NCBI GenBank assembly: GCA_040387375.1
Contig: JAZKDW010000003.1
Location: forward strand, 34,751-98,750
DNA: 64,000 nt
From: JAZKDW01 sp040387375
GTDB taxonomy: Bacteria > Pseudomonadota > Gammaproteobacteria > Burkholderiales > Burkholderiaceae_D
Reading direction: 5' to 3'
Shown piece after piece: positions 54,439 to 63,991 of this stretch. Made by a program: the position numbers and the translations under genes. Every line of letters starts with the position of its first letter. Position 1 is the first letter of the stretch. The notes below the pieces were generated by a model. The model did not search any database. It saw only the letters and a list, made by a program, of their open reading frames with translations, and was not told the DNA's origin.

Positions 54439-55337
54439 TAATCGCCACCTTGCCTGTTTTGTTTTTCGGCTGCTTCGATCGTGCTGATCCAGTTGTGACG
54501 CGCCTGCTGCGCATTCGTGTAGACGGCTTCAATCGCCGCGCCATCGCCCATCGCTAGCAGCGCGCGCAGGTGCGTCAGTTGTGCCATGTACGAATCCAGT
54601 TCCGCCAGCAGCGCGGCCTGGTTTGCCAGTGTAATGTCGCGCCACATTTCCGGAGATGAGCCGGCAATCCGGGTGAAGTCACGAAAGCCGCTCGCGGCAT
54701 ATTGGAAAAGCAGGTCCGCATTCGATTTTTTTGCAATGTCGTCGACCAGCGCATAGGCCAGCAGGTGCGGCAGGTGACTGACCGCGGCAAAAACGCAGTC
54801 ATGTTTTTCCGGACTGAGCTGATGGATGACCGCACCACACTGCTGCCACGCCTGCGCCACCCGAGCCACATCCTCCGGCGCATTTTCCGCCAGTGCGGCC
54901 AACACGACTTTTTTGCCGGCATATAAATCGGCGATCGCGGCATCCGGTCCGTTCATTTCGCGCCCGGCAATGGGATGACCGGGTATGAACTGCCCGATTT
55001 TTTCGCCGAGCGCCGTGCGTGCCGCAGCGACCACATCGGTCTTGGTGCTGCCGGCATCGGTCACCACCGTGCCGGGCAAAAGATGGGGATAAATGGCGGC
55101 GAGAATTGCCTCGGTCTGTGCGACCGGACTGGCGATCAGGACCAGGTCGGCGCCGTGTACCGCGTCGGCGACCGATTTGCCCACGACGTCAATGATGCCG
55201 AGTTCTTTGGCCCGCTCCAGTGACGCCGCGGTTCGGCCAATGCCTACAATCTGCTCGACCGCACCGGCCTTCTTGAGAGCCAGCGCAAACGAGCCGCCAA
55301 TCAGGCCTACTCCGAAAATTGCAATTTTTTTGAACAC
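54438..55337 (-). CDS. tyrA: Prephenate dehydrogenase
   Basis: A 299-residue enzyme making 4-hydroxyphenylpyruvate for tyrosine. IFGVGLIGGSFALALKKAG binds NAD(P); FIPGHPIAGREMNGP includes the catalytic His region. No chorismate mutase domain, which is supplied by pheA. Same-strand block pheA-hisC-tyrA-aroA. Confidence 0.95.
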   Translation of the reverse strand: MFKKIAIFGVGLIGGSFALALKKAGAVEQIVGIGRTAASLERAKELGIIDVVGKSVADAVHGADLVLIASPVAQTEAILAAIYPHLLPGTVVTDAGSTKTDVVAAARTALGEKIGQFIPGHPIAGREMNGPDAAIADLYAGKKVVLAALAENAPEDVARVAQAWQQCGAVIHQLSPEKHDCVFAAVSHLPHLLAYALVDDIAKKSNADLLFQYAASGFRDFTRIAGSSPEMWRDITLANQAALLAELDSYMAQLTHLRALLAMGDGAAIEAVYTNAQQARHNWISTIEAAEKQNRQGGD

Positions 55338-55371
55338 GCGGGAATGTTTAGAAAGTGTGGTTTTTCATGAT

Positions 55372-56475
55372 TCATAATGCCTTCTTCAAGGCTGTTATGA
55401 ATGCTGCATTTTCTTCCGGCAAGCCTATCGAAATACGCAACCATTGCGGCAAACCGTAGTTGCCGACCGGGCGCACGATAATCCCTTGACGCAGCAGCGC
55501 CAGGTTGACCCGTGCGCCCGCGCCGTCGTCATCACCGACCCGTACCAGCACAAAATTGCCAAACGACGGCACATATTCAAGCGCCATCGCATCGAATGCC
55601 TGCGTCAGTTGCAGATACCCTTCGGCATTCAGCTTCGCGGTTTTTTGCAGGAAGGCGTGATCGTTCAAGGCCGCAATGGCAGCAGCCTGGGCCAGCGAAT
55701 TCACATTGAACGGTTGACGGATGCGATTCAGCAAATCGGTGAGCCCTGGCTGCGCGATCCCCAGGCCTATCCGTAACCCGGCCAGACCGTAGGCTTTCGA
55801 CAGCGTGCGCGACACGAGCAGATTGGGATATTTCCTGACCCACAAAATCGATTCGTATTGCAGTTGCGGCGGCAAATATTCGTTGTAGGCTTCGTCCAGC
55901 ACGACCACGACGTGCGGCGGCACGACGGCCAGAAAAGCCTCCATCTCCGCAGCCGGGATAAACGTGCCGGTCGGGTTATTCGGGTTGGCGATGAAGATCA
56001 GCCTGGTATCGGCTGTGATCGCCTTAACCATCGCCCTCAGATCGTGGCCGTAATTTACAGCCGGCACCATCACGCTGCGAGCACCGACCCCTTGCGTTGC
56101 CAACGCGTACACGATAAATGCATATTCCGCATAAATGACCGACTGCCCGGGCTGCACCAGCGCATGTGCAGCCAGTTCGAGAATATCGTTGCTGCCGTTG
56201 CCTAAGGTAATCCAATCCTGCGGCACATCATATTTAGCGGAAACCGTCGCTTTCAAGTCAAATCCGTTGGCATCAGGATAACGGCCAATATCGGCTACCG
56301 CTGCCAGCATTGCCAGCCGCGCCGATTCCGGCATGCCTGACGGGTTTTCGTTGGATGCGAGCTTGATGATCTTTGACTCGTCAAGGCCGAACTCGCGCGC
56401 GACTTCGGAAATCGGTTTGCCACTTTGGTAAGGCGCGATCGCCCGCACATAGTCCGGGCCAAATTGATGAGACAT
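55372..56475 (-). CDS. hisC: Histidinol-phosphate aminotransferase
   Basis: A 367-residue PLP aminotransferase in histidine synthesis, in this aromatic cluster probably also acting on arylpyruvates. SRTLSKAYGLAGLRIGLG carries the PLP lysine; NPNNPTGTFIP and LDEAYNEYLP are typical. ATG 56475 (MSHQFGPDYV) follows GGAAC; a TTG lies four codons upstream. Confidence 0.95.
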   Translation of the reverse strand: MSHQFGPDYVRAIAPYQSGKPISEVAREFGLDESKIIKLASNENPSGMPESARLAMLAAVADIGRYPDANGFDLKATVSAKYDVPQDWITLGNGSNDILELAAHALVQPGQSVIYAEYAFIVYALATQGVGARSVMVPAVNYGHDLRAMVKAITADTRLIFIANPNNPTGTFIPAAEMEAFLAVVPPHVVVVLDEAYNEYLPPQLQYESILWVRKYPNLLVSRTLSKAYGLAGLRIGLGIAQPGLTDLLNRIRQPFNVNSLAQAAAIAALNDHAFLQKTAKLNAEGYLQLTQAFDAMALEYVPSFGNFVLVRVGDDDGAGARVNLALLRQGIIVRPVGNYGLPQWLRISIGLPEENAAFITALKKAL

Positions 56476-56531
56476 AATGAGTTCCAAATAGCTAGATTGT
56501 CATCCCGGCACGCGTCCGGAAGCCATATTAA

Positions 56532-57605
56532 TTACAGGCTGCAAGGATAAGAACCCAGCACCTTGAAAAACGCAGCGTTTTCTTTTAACTCTTCCAGGGC
56601 CTTCGCCACCCTGTCGTCCAGCGCATGCCCTTCTACATCAACGTAAAAGTAATATTCCCAAGTTCCCATGCGCGCCGGACGTGACTCAAAGCGGGTCATC
56701 GACACGCCATGTTTCGCCAGCGGGGCGAGCAGGTTGTAAACCGCGCCCGCCTTGTTCGGCACCGACAGCACCAGCGACGTATGATCCTTGCCGCTTGGCC
56801 CAGTCTGCAAACGGCCGACCACGGCAAAACGGGTACGATTATGCGGGTCATCCTGGATATGCGCGTTGACAACTTGCAAGGAGTATTTCTGTCCTGCGAT
56901 CTCGCCGGCAATCGCCGCCGTAGTCGGATCGTCACTGGCCAGTCGCGCTGCTTCGCCGTTGGAGGCAACCGCTATCCGCTCGATCGCGGGATAGTACTGA
57001 TTGAGCCATACCTGACATTGGGCCAACGCCTGCGAATGGGCGCAGATGCGCTTGATGCCATCCATAGTCCCGCTGGCCGTCATCAGGGTGTGATGCACTG
57101 CCAGCGATACTTCGCCGCTGATGGCGAGCGTGGTTTGCAGAAGCAGGTCGAGCGTCCGGTTGATCGCCCCTTCCGCTGAATTTTCGACCGGTACCACGCC
57201 GAAATCCGCCGCCCCTGCTTCAGTGGCACGAAACACCTCGTCGATCGACGCACACGGCAAGCATGCAACGGCATGGCCAAAATGCTGATACACGGCCTGT
57301 TCGCTGAATGTGCCCGGTGGGCCAAGATAAGCCACCGTCACACGATTTTCCAGCGCGCGGCAGGAAGACATGATTTCGCGAAAAATGGTCTGCACATCGG
57401 CATCCAGCAGCGGCCCCGGATTGCGCTCCGCCGCGTTGCGCAAAACCTGCGCCTCGCGTTCCGGCCGGAACACCGGCGCATTCGTCTCCGCCTTGATATG
57501 TCCGACATCCTGCGCAACACGCGCGCGGCGATTCAGCAAATCCAGGATTTGCTGATCAATCGCGTCAATTTGTTCGCGCAACGGCGTGAGTTTGCTGTCA
57601 CTCAT
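56532..57605 (-). CDS. pheA: Bifunctional chorismate mutase / prephenate dehydratase
   Basis: A 357-residue P-protein for phenylalanine synthesis. An AroQ chorismate mutase domain (LREQIDAIDQQILDLLNRRA) is followed by prephenate dehydratase (VAYLGPPGTFSEQAVYQHFG) and a C-terminal ACT domain with ESRPARMGTWEYYFYVD for Phe feedback. serC, usual between gyrA and pheA, is missing here. Confidence 0.96.
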   Translation of the reverse strand: MSDSKLTPLREQIDAIDQQILDLLNRRARVAQDVGHIKAETNAPVFRPEREAQVLRNAAERNPGPLLDADVQTIFREIMSSCRALENRVTVAYLGPPGTFSEQAVYQHFGHAVACLPCASIDEVFRATEAGAADFGVVPVENSAEGAINRTLDLLLQTTLAISGEVSLAVHHTLMTASGTMDGIKRICAHSQALAQCQVWLNQYYPAIERIAVASNGEAARLASDDPTTAAIAGEIAGQKYSLQVVNAHIQDDPHNRTRFAVVGRLQTGPSGKDHTSLVLSVPNKAGAVYNLLAPLAKHGVSMTRFESRPARMGTWEYYFYVDVEGHALDDRVAKALEELKENAAFFKVLGSYPCSL

Positions 57606-57780
57606 AGATATGTTTTCATCCCGGGAAAAATTGGAATACGGTGCCGCCGGAGCGTGCCCGAATTACCTTATCATTATTTTTCTATTTTTGAGCTGTTCAA
57701 CCAAAGTGTGCCAGATCAAAATTTTTGAGACGCGGCATGCGGAAGGCCAGCCGAGCCCGCCGCAAAACCATTACAGCGCA

Positions 57781-60402
57781 TCATTCCTCCGGCGCGCCGC
57801 CGTTTTCCTCTTTATCGATTTCCACATCGGTTTCAACGATCCGCTGCAAACCACTCAGTTTTGTTCCATCTTCGACTGCAATCAGTGTCACGCCCTGTGT
57901 CGCACGGCCCATTTCACGGATCTCCGCAACACGTGTACGAATCAATACGCCGCCGGTGGTAATCAACATGATTTCATCGAGTGGCTCAACCAGTGTCGCG
58001 GCAACCACCTTGCCGTTGCGCTCGCTGGTCTGGATGGCGATCATGCCTTTTGTGCCACGCCCGTGACGCGTGTATTCGGTAATTGGCGTACGTTTTCCGT
58101 AACCATTTTCAGTAGCGGTCAATACCGACTGCTGTTCATTCTCCGCAACCAGCAATGCAATGACCTGCTGTCCGTCTTCCAGGTTCATGCCGCGCACACC
58201 GCGTGCGGTCCGGCCCATCGGACGCACATCGTTTTCGTCAAAGCGCACTGCTTTTCCGGAATCGGAGAACAGCATTACATCATGCTTGCCATCTGTCAGG
58301 GCCGCACCGATCAGGAAATCGCCGTCATCCAGATCGACCGCGATGATGCCAGCCTTGCGTGGATTGCTGAAATCGCTGAGCGGTGTCTTTTTGACGGTAC
58401 CCAGGCTGGTCGACATGAATATGTAGCGATCTTCCGGGAACACCCGGTTTTCGCCGGACACTGGCAGGATCACGGTGATTTTCTCGCCATCCTGCAGCGG
58501 GAACATGTTGACGATCGGTTTGCCGCGCGAATTGCGCGAACCCTGCGGCACTTCCCATACTTTCAACCAGTACAAACGACCCCGGTCACTGAAACAAAGG
58601 ATGTAGTCATGCGTGTTAGCGATGAATAATTGGTCAATCCAGTCGTCTTCCTTGGTCGCCATTGCCTGCTTGCCGCGGCCACCGCGCTTTTGCGCACGAT
58701 ATTCGGAAACTGGCTGTGACTTCATGTAACCGGTGTGCGACAAGGTCACCACCATATCCTGGGGCGTGATCAGATCTTCGGTGCCGAGGTCGGTTGCATT
58801 CAATTCGATATGGGAGCGGCGCACATCTTTGGCGCCTTCACCATATTCGTTCTTGGCAGCGGTCATCTCCTCGGTGATGATGATCGTAACGCGTTCCGGC
58901 TTGGAGAGAATATCCAGCAGATCAGCAATTTGCGACATCACTTCTTTGTATTCATTGACGATCTTGTCTTGCTCCAGACCGGTCAGGCGCTGCAGACGCA
59001 TCTGCAGAATTTCCTGCGCCTGATCGTCGGACAGCTTATACAAGCCGTCAGTCTGAATACCGTAATGTTTCGGAAGATTGGCAGGCCGGAAGGCGTCGAT
59101 GCCGCCCGTATTTTCAGCACCGGTACGAACGAGCATCTCGCGCACGACTGAGGAATCCCAGGCACGTGCCATCAATTCCGATTTCGCGACTGGCGGCGTC
59201 GGCGCCGCCTTGATGATGGCAATGAAGTCATCGATATTGGCAAGCGCGACGGCCAGGCCTTCCAGCACGTGGCCGCGCTCGCGCGCCTTGCGCAATTCGA
59301 ACACGGTACGGCGCGTGACGACTTCGCGGCGATGCGACAGGAAACACTCCAGCATCTGCTTGAGGTTCAGCAGCTTGGGCTGTCCATCAACCAGCGCCAC
59401 CATGTTCATGCCAAACGTGTCTTGCAGCTGGGTTTGCTTGTACAGATTATTCAGAACGACTTCCGGCACTTCGCCGCGTTTCAATTCGATCACCACCCGC
59501 ATGCCGGATTTATCCGATTCGTCGCGGATATCGGAAATCCCCTCAAGCTTCTTGTCGCGAACCAATTCCGCGATACGCTCGAGCAGCGACTTCTTGTTGA
59601 CCTGATAAGGCAGTTCGTCGACGATGATCGCAGTACGATTCTCCTTGCCGTATTCTTCGAAATGCGTCTTGGCGCGCATGACAACCCGGCCACGGCCGGT
59701 ACGATAACCATCCCGCACACCCGTGATGCCATAAATGATGCCGGCGGTCGGGAAGTCAGGCGCTGGAATGATCTCGATTAATTCATCAATGGTGCAGGCT
59801 GGGTTGCGCAACACGTGCAGCGCACCGTCAATTACCTCGGTAATATTGTGCGGAGGGATGTTGGTCGCCATGCCGACGGCAATACCGGACGAACCATTGA
59901 TCAGCAGATTCGGAATCTTGGTCGGCAATACCGACGGCTCTCTTTCCTTGCCATCATAGTTAGGTACGAAGTCTACCGTGTCCTTGTCAATATCCGCCAG
60001 CAGTTCACTGGCGATCTTGTCAAGCCGGCACTCCGTGTATCGCATTGCCGCAGCGTTATCGCCATCGACCGAACCAAAATTACCCTGACCGTCGACCAGG
60101 GTGTAGCGCAGCGAAAAATCCTGCGCCATACGCACCAGCGTGTCATAAATCGATTGATCGCCATGCGGGTGATATTTACCCATCACTTCGCCAACAACAC
60201 GCGCGCACTTTACATAAGGACGATTCCAGACCGTATTGGTCTCGTGCATTGCGAAGAGGACGCGGCGATGCACAGGCTTCAACCCATCCCGCACATCCGG
60301 TAATGCACGCCCCACGATTACGCTCATTGCATAATCAAGGTAACTCTTGCGCATCTCTTCTTCGAGGGAAATCGGAATTGTTTCTTTAGCGAATTGATCC
60401 AT
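57781..60402 (-). CDS. gyrA: DNA gyrase subunit A
   Basis: An 873-residue type II topoisomerase subunit that cuts and rejoins DNA. Active Tyr122 is in AAAMRYTE. The quinolone region reads HPHGDQSIYDTLVRMAQ, so residue 83 is Gln instead of the Ser/Thr of many enteric or Burkholderia enzymes; Asp87 is kept. The C-terminal beta-pinwheel carries the GyrA box QKRGGRG. Normal length. Confidence 0.98.
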   Translation of the reverse strand: MDQFAKETIPISLEEEMRKSYLDYAMSVIVGRALPDVRDGLKPVHRRVLFAMHETNTVWNRPYVKCARVVGEVMGKYHPHGDQSIYDTLVRMAQDFSLRYTLVDGQGNFGSVDGDNAAAMRYTECRLDKIASELLADIDKDTVDFVPNYDGKEREPSVLPTKIPNLLINGSSGIAVGMATNIPPHNITEVIDGALHVLRNPACTIDELIEIIPAPDFPTAGIIYGITGVRDGYRTGRGRVVMRAKTHFEEYGKENRTAIIVDELPYQVNKKSLLERIAELVRDKKLEGISDIRDESDKSGMRVVIELKRGEVPEVVLNNLYKQTQLQDTFGMNMVALVDGQPKLLNLKQMLECFLSHRREVVTRRTVFELRKARERGHVLEGLAVALANIDDFIAIIKAAPTPPVAKSELMARAWDSSVVREMLVRTGAENTGGIDAFRPANLPKHYGIQTDGLYKLSDDQAQEILQMRLQRLTGLEQDKIVNEYKEVMSQIADLLDILSKPERVTIIITEEMTAAKNEYGEGAKDVRRSHIELNATDLGTEDLITPQDMVVTLSHTGYMKSQPVSEYRAQKRGGRGKQAMATKEDDWIDQLFIANTHDYILCFSDRGRLYWLKVWEVPQGSRNSRGKPIVNMFPLQDGEKITVILPVSGENRVFPEDRYIFMSTSLGTVKKTPLSDFSNPRKAGIIAVDLDDGDFLIGAALTDGKHDVMLFSDSGKAVRFDENDVRPMGRTARGVRGMNLEDGQQVIALLVAENEQQSVLTATENGYGKRTPITEYTRHGRGTKGMIAIQTSERNGKVVAATLVEPLDEIMLITTGGVLIRTRVAEIREMGRATQGVTLIAVEDGTKLSGLQRIVETDVEIDKEENGGAPEE

Positions 60403-61174
60403 TGGCGGGCGGCTACTTTTTAGCTAAGGTTAATTATGCTTTATACATCGGCGTAATGTGCCAGACGCAGTGCGAGGAATCCGAGATTTTACCATGCGCA
60501 CCCAAGGGTTCTGCGCCTTTTCAGGTTGCCGCTCCTGATCTCGGAAACACTTTGCGAAGATCCGGTTTTCAGCCTGGGCAAGCGATAACTGAACAACCCA
60601 TTTCTAAAGGCACAATAGATTAGCGTTACGTTGACAGAACAACTCCTGAAAAAGCAACCACAATTATTGCAAGTAAGTCAACTTCTTTTTCTCCTCCCTG
60701 CTTACGATTAATCTCGAGAAATTAGCGGAATCAAGGTACGCAGTTCGATTAAAAATCTCGAACATTTGAAAATAGATTGAATTCATTTGCATTAGGCCAA
60801 GACAACAGTTGAAAACTGGTGTAACGTCACCTAAAACCAGCCAACGGATAGCTTCATCAGCCTAAAGAATATTATGAAGACCCACTCAGCCAATACGATG
60901 ACAAAAAATATCCGTTCTTGGCCGACGCTATTTTATTCACATATATGTTGTGGAAATACAACAAAGTATGAAAAACGCTGATTAGCCGATTTGACAACCC
61001 ATGCGATCTGAACAAGCATGTGGCAAAATGGAGTTAAGTTAAGTCCATTGCATGCGGGAAATATTTGTGTGTGATGGTCCGAACCACATGGTAGTATCTG
61101 TTCACCAACCATTTTTTGATGTCGACTATTTGTTGCGCAGTTTATCTGCGGATATCTCACCCGAGAGGAGAAAC
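60403..61174. promoter_or_regulatory. Long gyrA-ompA intergenic region
   Basis: A 772-bp AT-rich gap with no supported gene. It must hold the divergent promoters of gyrA and ompA. Small palindromes (for example CTCGAG within ATTAATCTCGAGAAATTAG near 60706) occur, but no site is named. A long 5' leader of ompA or a small RNA is possible. Confidence 0.45.
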
Positions 61175-61840
<666 letters not shown>

Positions 61841-61860
61841 TTCGATTTTGTCCTGATGTA

Positions 61861-61890
61861 AAAAAACCCCGCTTCGGCGGGGTTTTTTTA
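61861..61890 (+). terminator. Intrinsic terminator of ompA
   Basis: AAAAAACCCCGC pairs with GCGGGGTTTTTT across a TTCG loop, 20 bp after the stop. Confidence 0.93.
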
Positions 61891-62013
61891 TTCGTGCTCT
61901 TGCCTGTCTGTACAAGACGCGCATGCCAGGCAATTCATCAAAACGGATGAATTTTAATCCAACTCTTCGCGCAATCAGAGCAAACACTCCGCATTACAGC
62001 TATCATTCGATTC

Positions 62014-62709
62014 ATGAATGCCGACCCTTTAGAACTGCAAAAATTCAGTGATCTCGCCCACCGTTGGTGGGATCCTACTTCCGAGTTTCGCCCATTGCAT
62101 GAAATTAATCCATTGCGTCTCGAATGGATTAATTCAAAAGCGCCATTAGCCGGTAAAACCGTCGTCGATATCGGCTGTGGAGGAGGCATTCTGACCGAAT
62201 CCATGGCAAAAAAAGGTGCGCAAGTCAAAGGCATCGATCTTTCCGAAAAAGCGCTTAAAGTCGCCGATCTGCATAGTCTCGAATCCGGAGTACAGGTCAA
62301 CTACGAGCTGGTGTCAGCTGAAGAGTTGGCCGCGCGCGAAGCAGGACGTTATGACATCGTAACCTGCATGGAAATGCTCGAGCATGTTCCAGATCCGGCG
62401 GCAATCGTTCACGCTTGCGCCACGTTGGTAAAACCCGGTGGGCACGTGTTTTTTTCTACACTGAACCGTAATCCGAAATCGTATCTTTTCGCTGTCATTG
62501 GCGCCGAGTACCTGTTAAATCTGCTCCCGAAAGGAACGCATGATTACGCCAAGTTCCTTACTCCCGCCGAGCTTTCACAATTCATTCGTAATGCAGGCCT
62601 GACAATCAATGCACTCAGGGGCATGACCTATAATCCGTTCACCAAGACCTATTCCCTGAATCAAAATACTGACGTCAATTATCTGGTTGCCTGTACACGA
62701 CCGGCATAA
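62014..62709 (+). CDS. ubiG: Ubiquinone biosynthesis O-methyltransferase
   Basis: A 231-residue SAM-dependent enzyme performing both O-methylations of ubiquinone synthesis. LAHRWWDPTSEFRPLHEINP is the family N-terminus; VVDIGCGGGILTESMAKKG binds SAM; EMLEHVPDP and LNRNPKSYLFAVIGAEYLL follow. Upstream of gph by 80 bp. Confidence 0.96.
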   Translation: MNADPLELQKFSDLAHRWWDPTSEFRPLHEINPLRLEWINSKAPLAGKTVVDIGCGGGILTESMAKKGAQVKGIDLSEKALKVADLHSLESGVQVNYELVSAEELAAREAGRYDIVTCMEMLEHVPDPAAIVHACATLVKPGGHVFFSTLNRNPKSYLFAVIGAEYLLNLLPKGTHDYAKFLTPAELSQFIRNAGLTINALRGMTYNPFTKTYSLNQNTDVNYLVACTRPA

Positions 62710-62789
62710 GTACTGGCCCGGAATACATCATCCTGGTTGCCAGTCAACCAGGCTTTGCAATATCAATCACTCAATGCCGAACATTCACG

Positions 62790-63461
62790 ATGCGTCTCTC
62801 CTGCCCGCAAGCTATCCTTTTTGACCTTGACGGCACCTTGGCCGATACCGCGCCAGACCTGGCTGCTGCCGTCAATCAATTAAAAAGTTCACGCGGGCTG
62901 CCACACACCCCGTACGATCAGTTGCGTCCTGTCGCTTCCGCGGGCGCTCGCGGACTGGTCGGGGTCGCTTTCGGTCTGAAGCCAGGCGATGATGGTTACG
63001 AGGAGTTGCGCATCGGTTTTCTGGATAATTATGCCGCTGCGCTTGCAGTCAAAACACAGCTTTTTGATGGCGTCACGACTTTGCTTGACGGCTTGCGCAG
63101 GTCCGGTCTGCAATGGGGCATTGTCACTAACAAGGCCGCACGTTTCACCGACCTCCTGGTGCCCCGGATCGATGGCTTGCAAGACGCGGGCTGTGTCATT
63201 TCCGGAGACACTACGGCGCATCCGAAGCCACACCCCGCGCCGCTGCTGGAAGCGGCACGCCGGCTCTCGCTGGCGCCACACGAATGCTGGTATGTGGGGG
63301 ACGACTTGCGTGATATCGAGGCTGGCCGGGCGGCGGGAATGTTTACCGTTGCCGCAGCCTGGGGCTACTGCGGCGATGCCGCTCCGGTTACGTGGAAAGC
63401 TGACGCACTGGCGGACACGCCATCTCAACTGCTCGAGATAATTGTGCGTCACAGGGCTTGA
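62790..63461 (+). CDS. gph: Phosphoglycolate phosphatase
   Basis: A 223-residue HAD phosphatase removing 2-phosphoglycolate. Motif I LFDLDGTLADTAPDL has the nucleophile Asp; WGIVTNKAARF motif II; HPKPHPAPLLEA motif III; YVGDDLRDIEAGRAAGM motif IV. Follows ubiG, the usual pairing. Confidence 0.94.
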   Translation: MRLSCPQAILFDLDGTLADTAPDLAAAVNQLKSSRGLPHTPYDQLRPVASAGARGLVGVAFGLKPGDDGYEELRIGFLDNYAAALAVKTQLFDGVTTLLDGLRRSGLQWGIVTNKAARFTDLLVPRIDGLQDAGCVISGDTTAHPKPHPAPLLEAARRLSLAPHECWYVGDDLRDIEAGRAAGMFTVAAAWGYCGDAAPVTWKADALADTPSQLLEIIVRHRA

Positions 63462-63512
63462 ATTGACACAGTGTGTCCGCATCTGTTGCGGTACAATAGA
63501 TTTTCCCTTTTT

Positions 63513-63874
63513 GGGGGCGACCTGGTTTCGACAGGGGTTGCAAAGCAGCGCAGGGCATACCGAGGGCTGGTCACCTCGTAAATACAACCAGAAAAGCTAT
63601 AACTGCAAACGATAACTCGTACGCACTAGCCGCTTAATAACCGGTTAGCTCTACACCATCTCTTTCCTGGGGTGGGCTGGCAACAGCAGTAGAGTCATTC
63701 ACAGGAAATCGCGTTATGCCGGGTCACTTGGCGTAGCGTTAAATAATAGGTGACTCGTCTTGACGAAGCGTGTGCGTCCGCGTCGTCCGGGTTAAATCAA
63801 ATGGCAGCACTAAGTATGTAGAACTGTCTGTAGAGTACTTCTGGACGCGGGTTCGATTCCCGCCGCCTCCACCA
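63513..63874 (+). ncRNA. ssrA: Transfer-messenger RNA (tmRNA)
   Basis: About 362 nt. The 5' end GGGGGCGACCTGGTTTCGAC pairs with the 3' end CGCCTCC before ACCA, and the T arm is GGGTTCGATTCCC. The tag frame at 63605-63634 reads ANDNSYALAA, then TAATAA. It rescues stalled ribosomes. A TACAAT -10-like box is at 63492; the only TTGACA nearby is 23 bp upstream, too far for a standard promoter. Confidence 0.95.
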
Positions 63875-63914
63875 GTTAATAAAATAGCCACCGCAAGGTG
63901 GCTTTTTTATTAAC
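63875..63914. terminator. Terminator hairpin after ssrA
   Basis: GTTAATAAAATAGCCACC pairs with GGTGGCTTTTTTATTAAC (one mismatch) across a GCAA loop, with a T-run in the right arm. The hairpin is symmetrical and could end transcription from both sides. Confidence 0.8.
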
Positions 63915-63918
63915 TGCT

Positions 63919-63939
63919 GCGGCGGGAATCGAACCCGCG
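63919..63939 (-). repeat. Inverted 21-nt copy of the tmRNA 3' end
   Basis: This is the exact reverse complement of 63846-63866, the T arm and following bases of ssrA. With the hairpin between them it forms a palindrome of about 94 bp. No complete tRNA can be built on the minus strand before the window ends. Confidence 0.75.
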
Positions 63940-63948
63940 GGACGCGGG

Positions 63949-63991
63949 GCGTCGGCAGGGTTTCGGCACGCATGCGTGCCGCTGCCGACGC
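63949..63991. repeat. Nested GC-rich palindrome at window end
   Basis: GCGTCGGCAG (63949-63958) and CTGCCGACGC (63982-63991) form the outer stem; GGCACGCATGCGTGCC (63965-63980) is a perfect inner palindrome. No coding function is seen before the window ends. Confidence 0.6.
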
